Origin: an uncultured Clostridia bacterium
Lineage (GTDB): Bacteria > Bacillota > Clostridia > Oscillospirales > CAG-272
Assembly (NCBI GenBank): GCA_937934385.1
Contig: CALGZV010000214.1
Location: 1 to 6,910 of the forward strand
DNA: 6,910 bases
Direction: 5' to 3'
The notes below the pieces were generated by a model. It saw only the letters and a list, made by a program, of their open reading frames with translations. It did not search any database and had not been told where the DNA came from. Of this stretch, positions 6,315-6,910 are shown one piece after another. A program made the position numbers and the translations under genes. How positions within the stretch are numbered: the first letter of the stretch is position 1; each line of letters begins with the position of its first letter.

Positions 6315-6910
6315 TTATTTTCTTCCTATCTCATCAAAATCATAAGCTTTGAATCCCGGAATATCACGAAATATCTGTGAATCGTTTCGGATCGAAAAAT
6401 CGCCCGACGTCTCATCGGAAAACCCAATCGACGTACTGTACAGCATATTATCACGTATAACCGCAAAACGCCTTACAACCAAAGGAATCTCTATGGAATT
6501 GACTTTTTGGTTAATTACGTTATTTTTTATAACGACATTTGCGGTTGCATATGACATATACCGGTCATACCGATCTTCAACCGTTGTTGTCTTATAAAAC
6601 ATAGTACGAGGATAGCGAATTGCCCATTGCTCGGTTCCGTAACCCGGTTCACCGAAAATATTATCCCACAGTATGTCGCGATATGGCGGGAATGCATTCA
6701 TATATGTTACAAAATATGCACACCAGTCATCATACCAAGTACGTCCGTCATAACTAAAACCGCCTCCATACTTGAAATAAGGACTGCTCGCAATAATATT
6801 ATCAGTAACAATATTATCCTTACCGCCTCCCATTGCAATGGAACAGCCGGCAACATTATAAAACAGATTGCTTCTTACAATCTTTCCGCTTCCGCCATCA
6901 TCACAATAAA
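6315..6910 (-). CDS. C-terminal part of a fourth beta-helix paralogue (protein D), 5' end cut off by the window
   Basis: The frame is open from the window edge to a TAA at 6315, giving 197 visible residues. The ATG at 6833 is internal: upstream codons continue the homology, with Y-C-D-D-G-G at the very edge, as in B and C. Shared blocks are G-G-G-K-D-N-I-V-T-D-N, Y-P-R-T-M-F-Y-K-T-T, S-Y-A, K-N-N-V-I, F-S-I-R-N-D-S and D-I-P-G-F-K-A-Y-D-F near the end. The stretch between the first two blocks differs strongly: B and C have P-G-T-G-A-N-A-G-W-T-L there, while D has an aromatic-rich sequence with many Trp and Tyr. The protein ends a few residues after the P-G-F-K motif, so it has no C-terminal dockerin; its N terminus cannot be seen. 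Inferred role: a secreted glycan-active enzyme with different specificity from B and C. Confidence 0.85.
   Translation of the reverse strand, partial: YCDDGGSGKIVRSNLFYNVAGCSIAMGGGKDNIVTDNIIASSPYFKYGGGFSYDGRTWYDDWCAYFVTYMNAFPPYRDILWDNIFGEPGYGTEQWAIRYPRTMFYKTTTVEDRYDRYMSYATANVVIKNNVINQKVNSIEIPLVVRRFAVIRDNMLYSTSIGFSDETSGDFSIRNDSQIFRDIPGFKAYDFDEIGRK

Larger units (their letters stand above)
1..6910 (-). repeat. Tandem array of four paralogous beta-helix genes
   Basis: D, C, B and A share the same fold blocks in the same order where they overlap. B and C correspond along nearly their whole length. A matches their N-terminal half and D their C-terminal part. This implies repeated gene duplication in place. 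The array runs off both edges, so more copies may exist. Confidence 0.85.

Noticed and set aside
6315..6833. D as a complete small protein starting at the ATG at 6833
   Set aside because: The frame stays open upstream to the window edge and continues the homology with C and B, including Y-C-D-D-G-G. There is no signal peptide or ribosome binding site at 6833.

Overview
The window holds a tandem array of four related secreted proteins, all encoded on the minus strand, so transcription runs from high to low coordinates. They are right-handed parallel beta-helix proteins of the kind that includes glycoside hydrolase family 141 (GH141) and polysaccharide-lyase-like enzymes. I call them D, C, B and A in order of transcription. 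D (6315-6910) lacks its 5' part, C (4108-6261) and B (1364-3622) are complete, and A (1-1246) lacks its 3' part. Nothing in the window suggests phage, transposon, CRISPR or RNA genes.

Source organism (inference): a Gram-positive anaerobe of the Clostridia, probably a gut or rumen Oscillospiraceae/Ruminococcaceae-like fibre degrader. The grounds are moderate GC in the genes with AT-rich spacers, strong purine-rich ribosome binding sites (AAAGGA, GGAGG), Sec signal peptides, and a type I dockerin on protein A whose repeat style (N-A-K-D) is common in that group. I cannot name a species from this sequence.

Layout: D ends 53 nt before C starts, with no visible terminator, so D and C are probably co-transcribed. 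A 16-bp hairpin (4059-4094) follows C. Next comes a 485-nt AT-rich spacer with an inverted repeat (3743-3773), probably the control region of B. A second 16-bp hairpin (1302-1335) follows B. A sigma-A-like promoter (1272-1301) abuts that hairpin and probably drives A on its own.

How the genes may work together (inference): a polysaccharide-degrading locus of duplicated beta-helix enzymes that have diverged mainly in one C-terminal loop and by small insertions. One of them (A) carries an N-terminal dockerin for docking onto a cohesin-bearing scaffold. B and C have complete ends without a dockerin and look freely secreted. The exact substrate cannot be read from the sequence.
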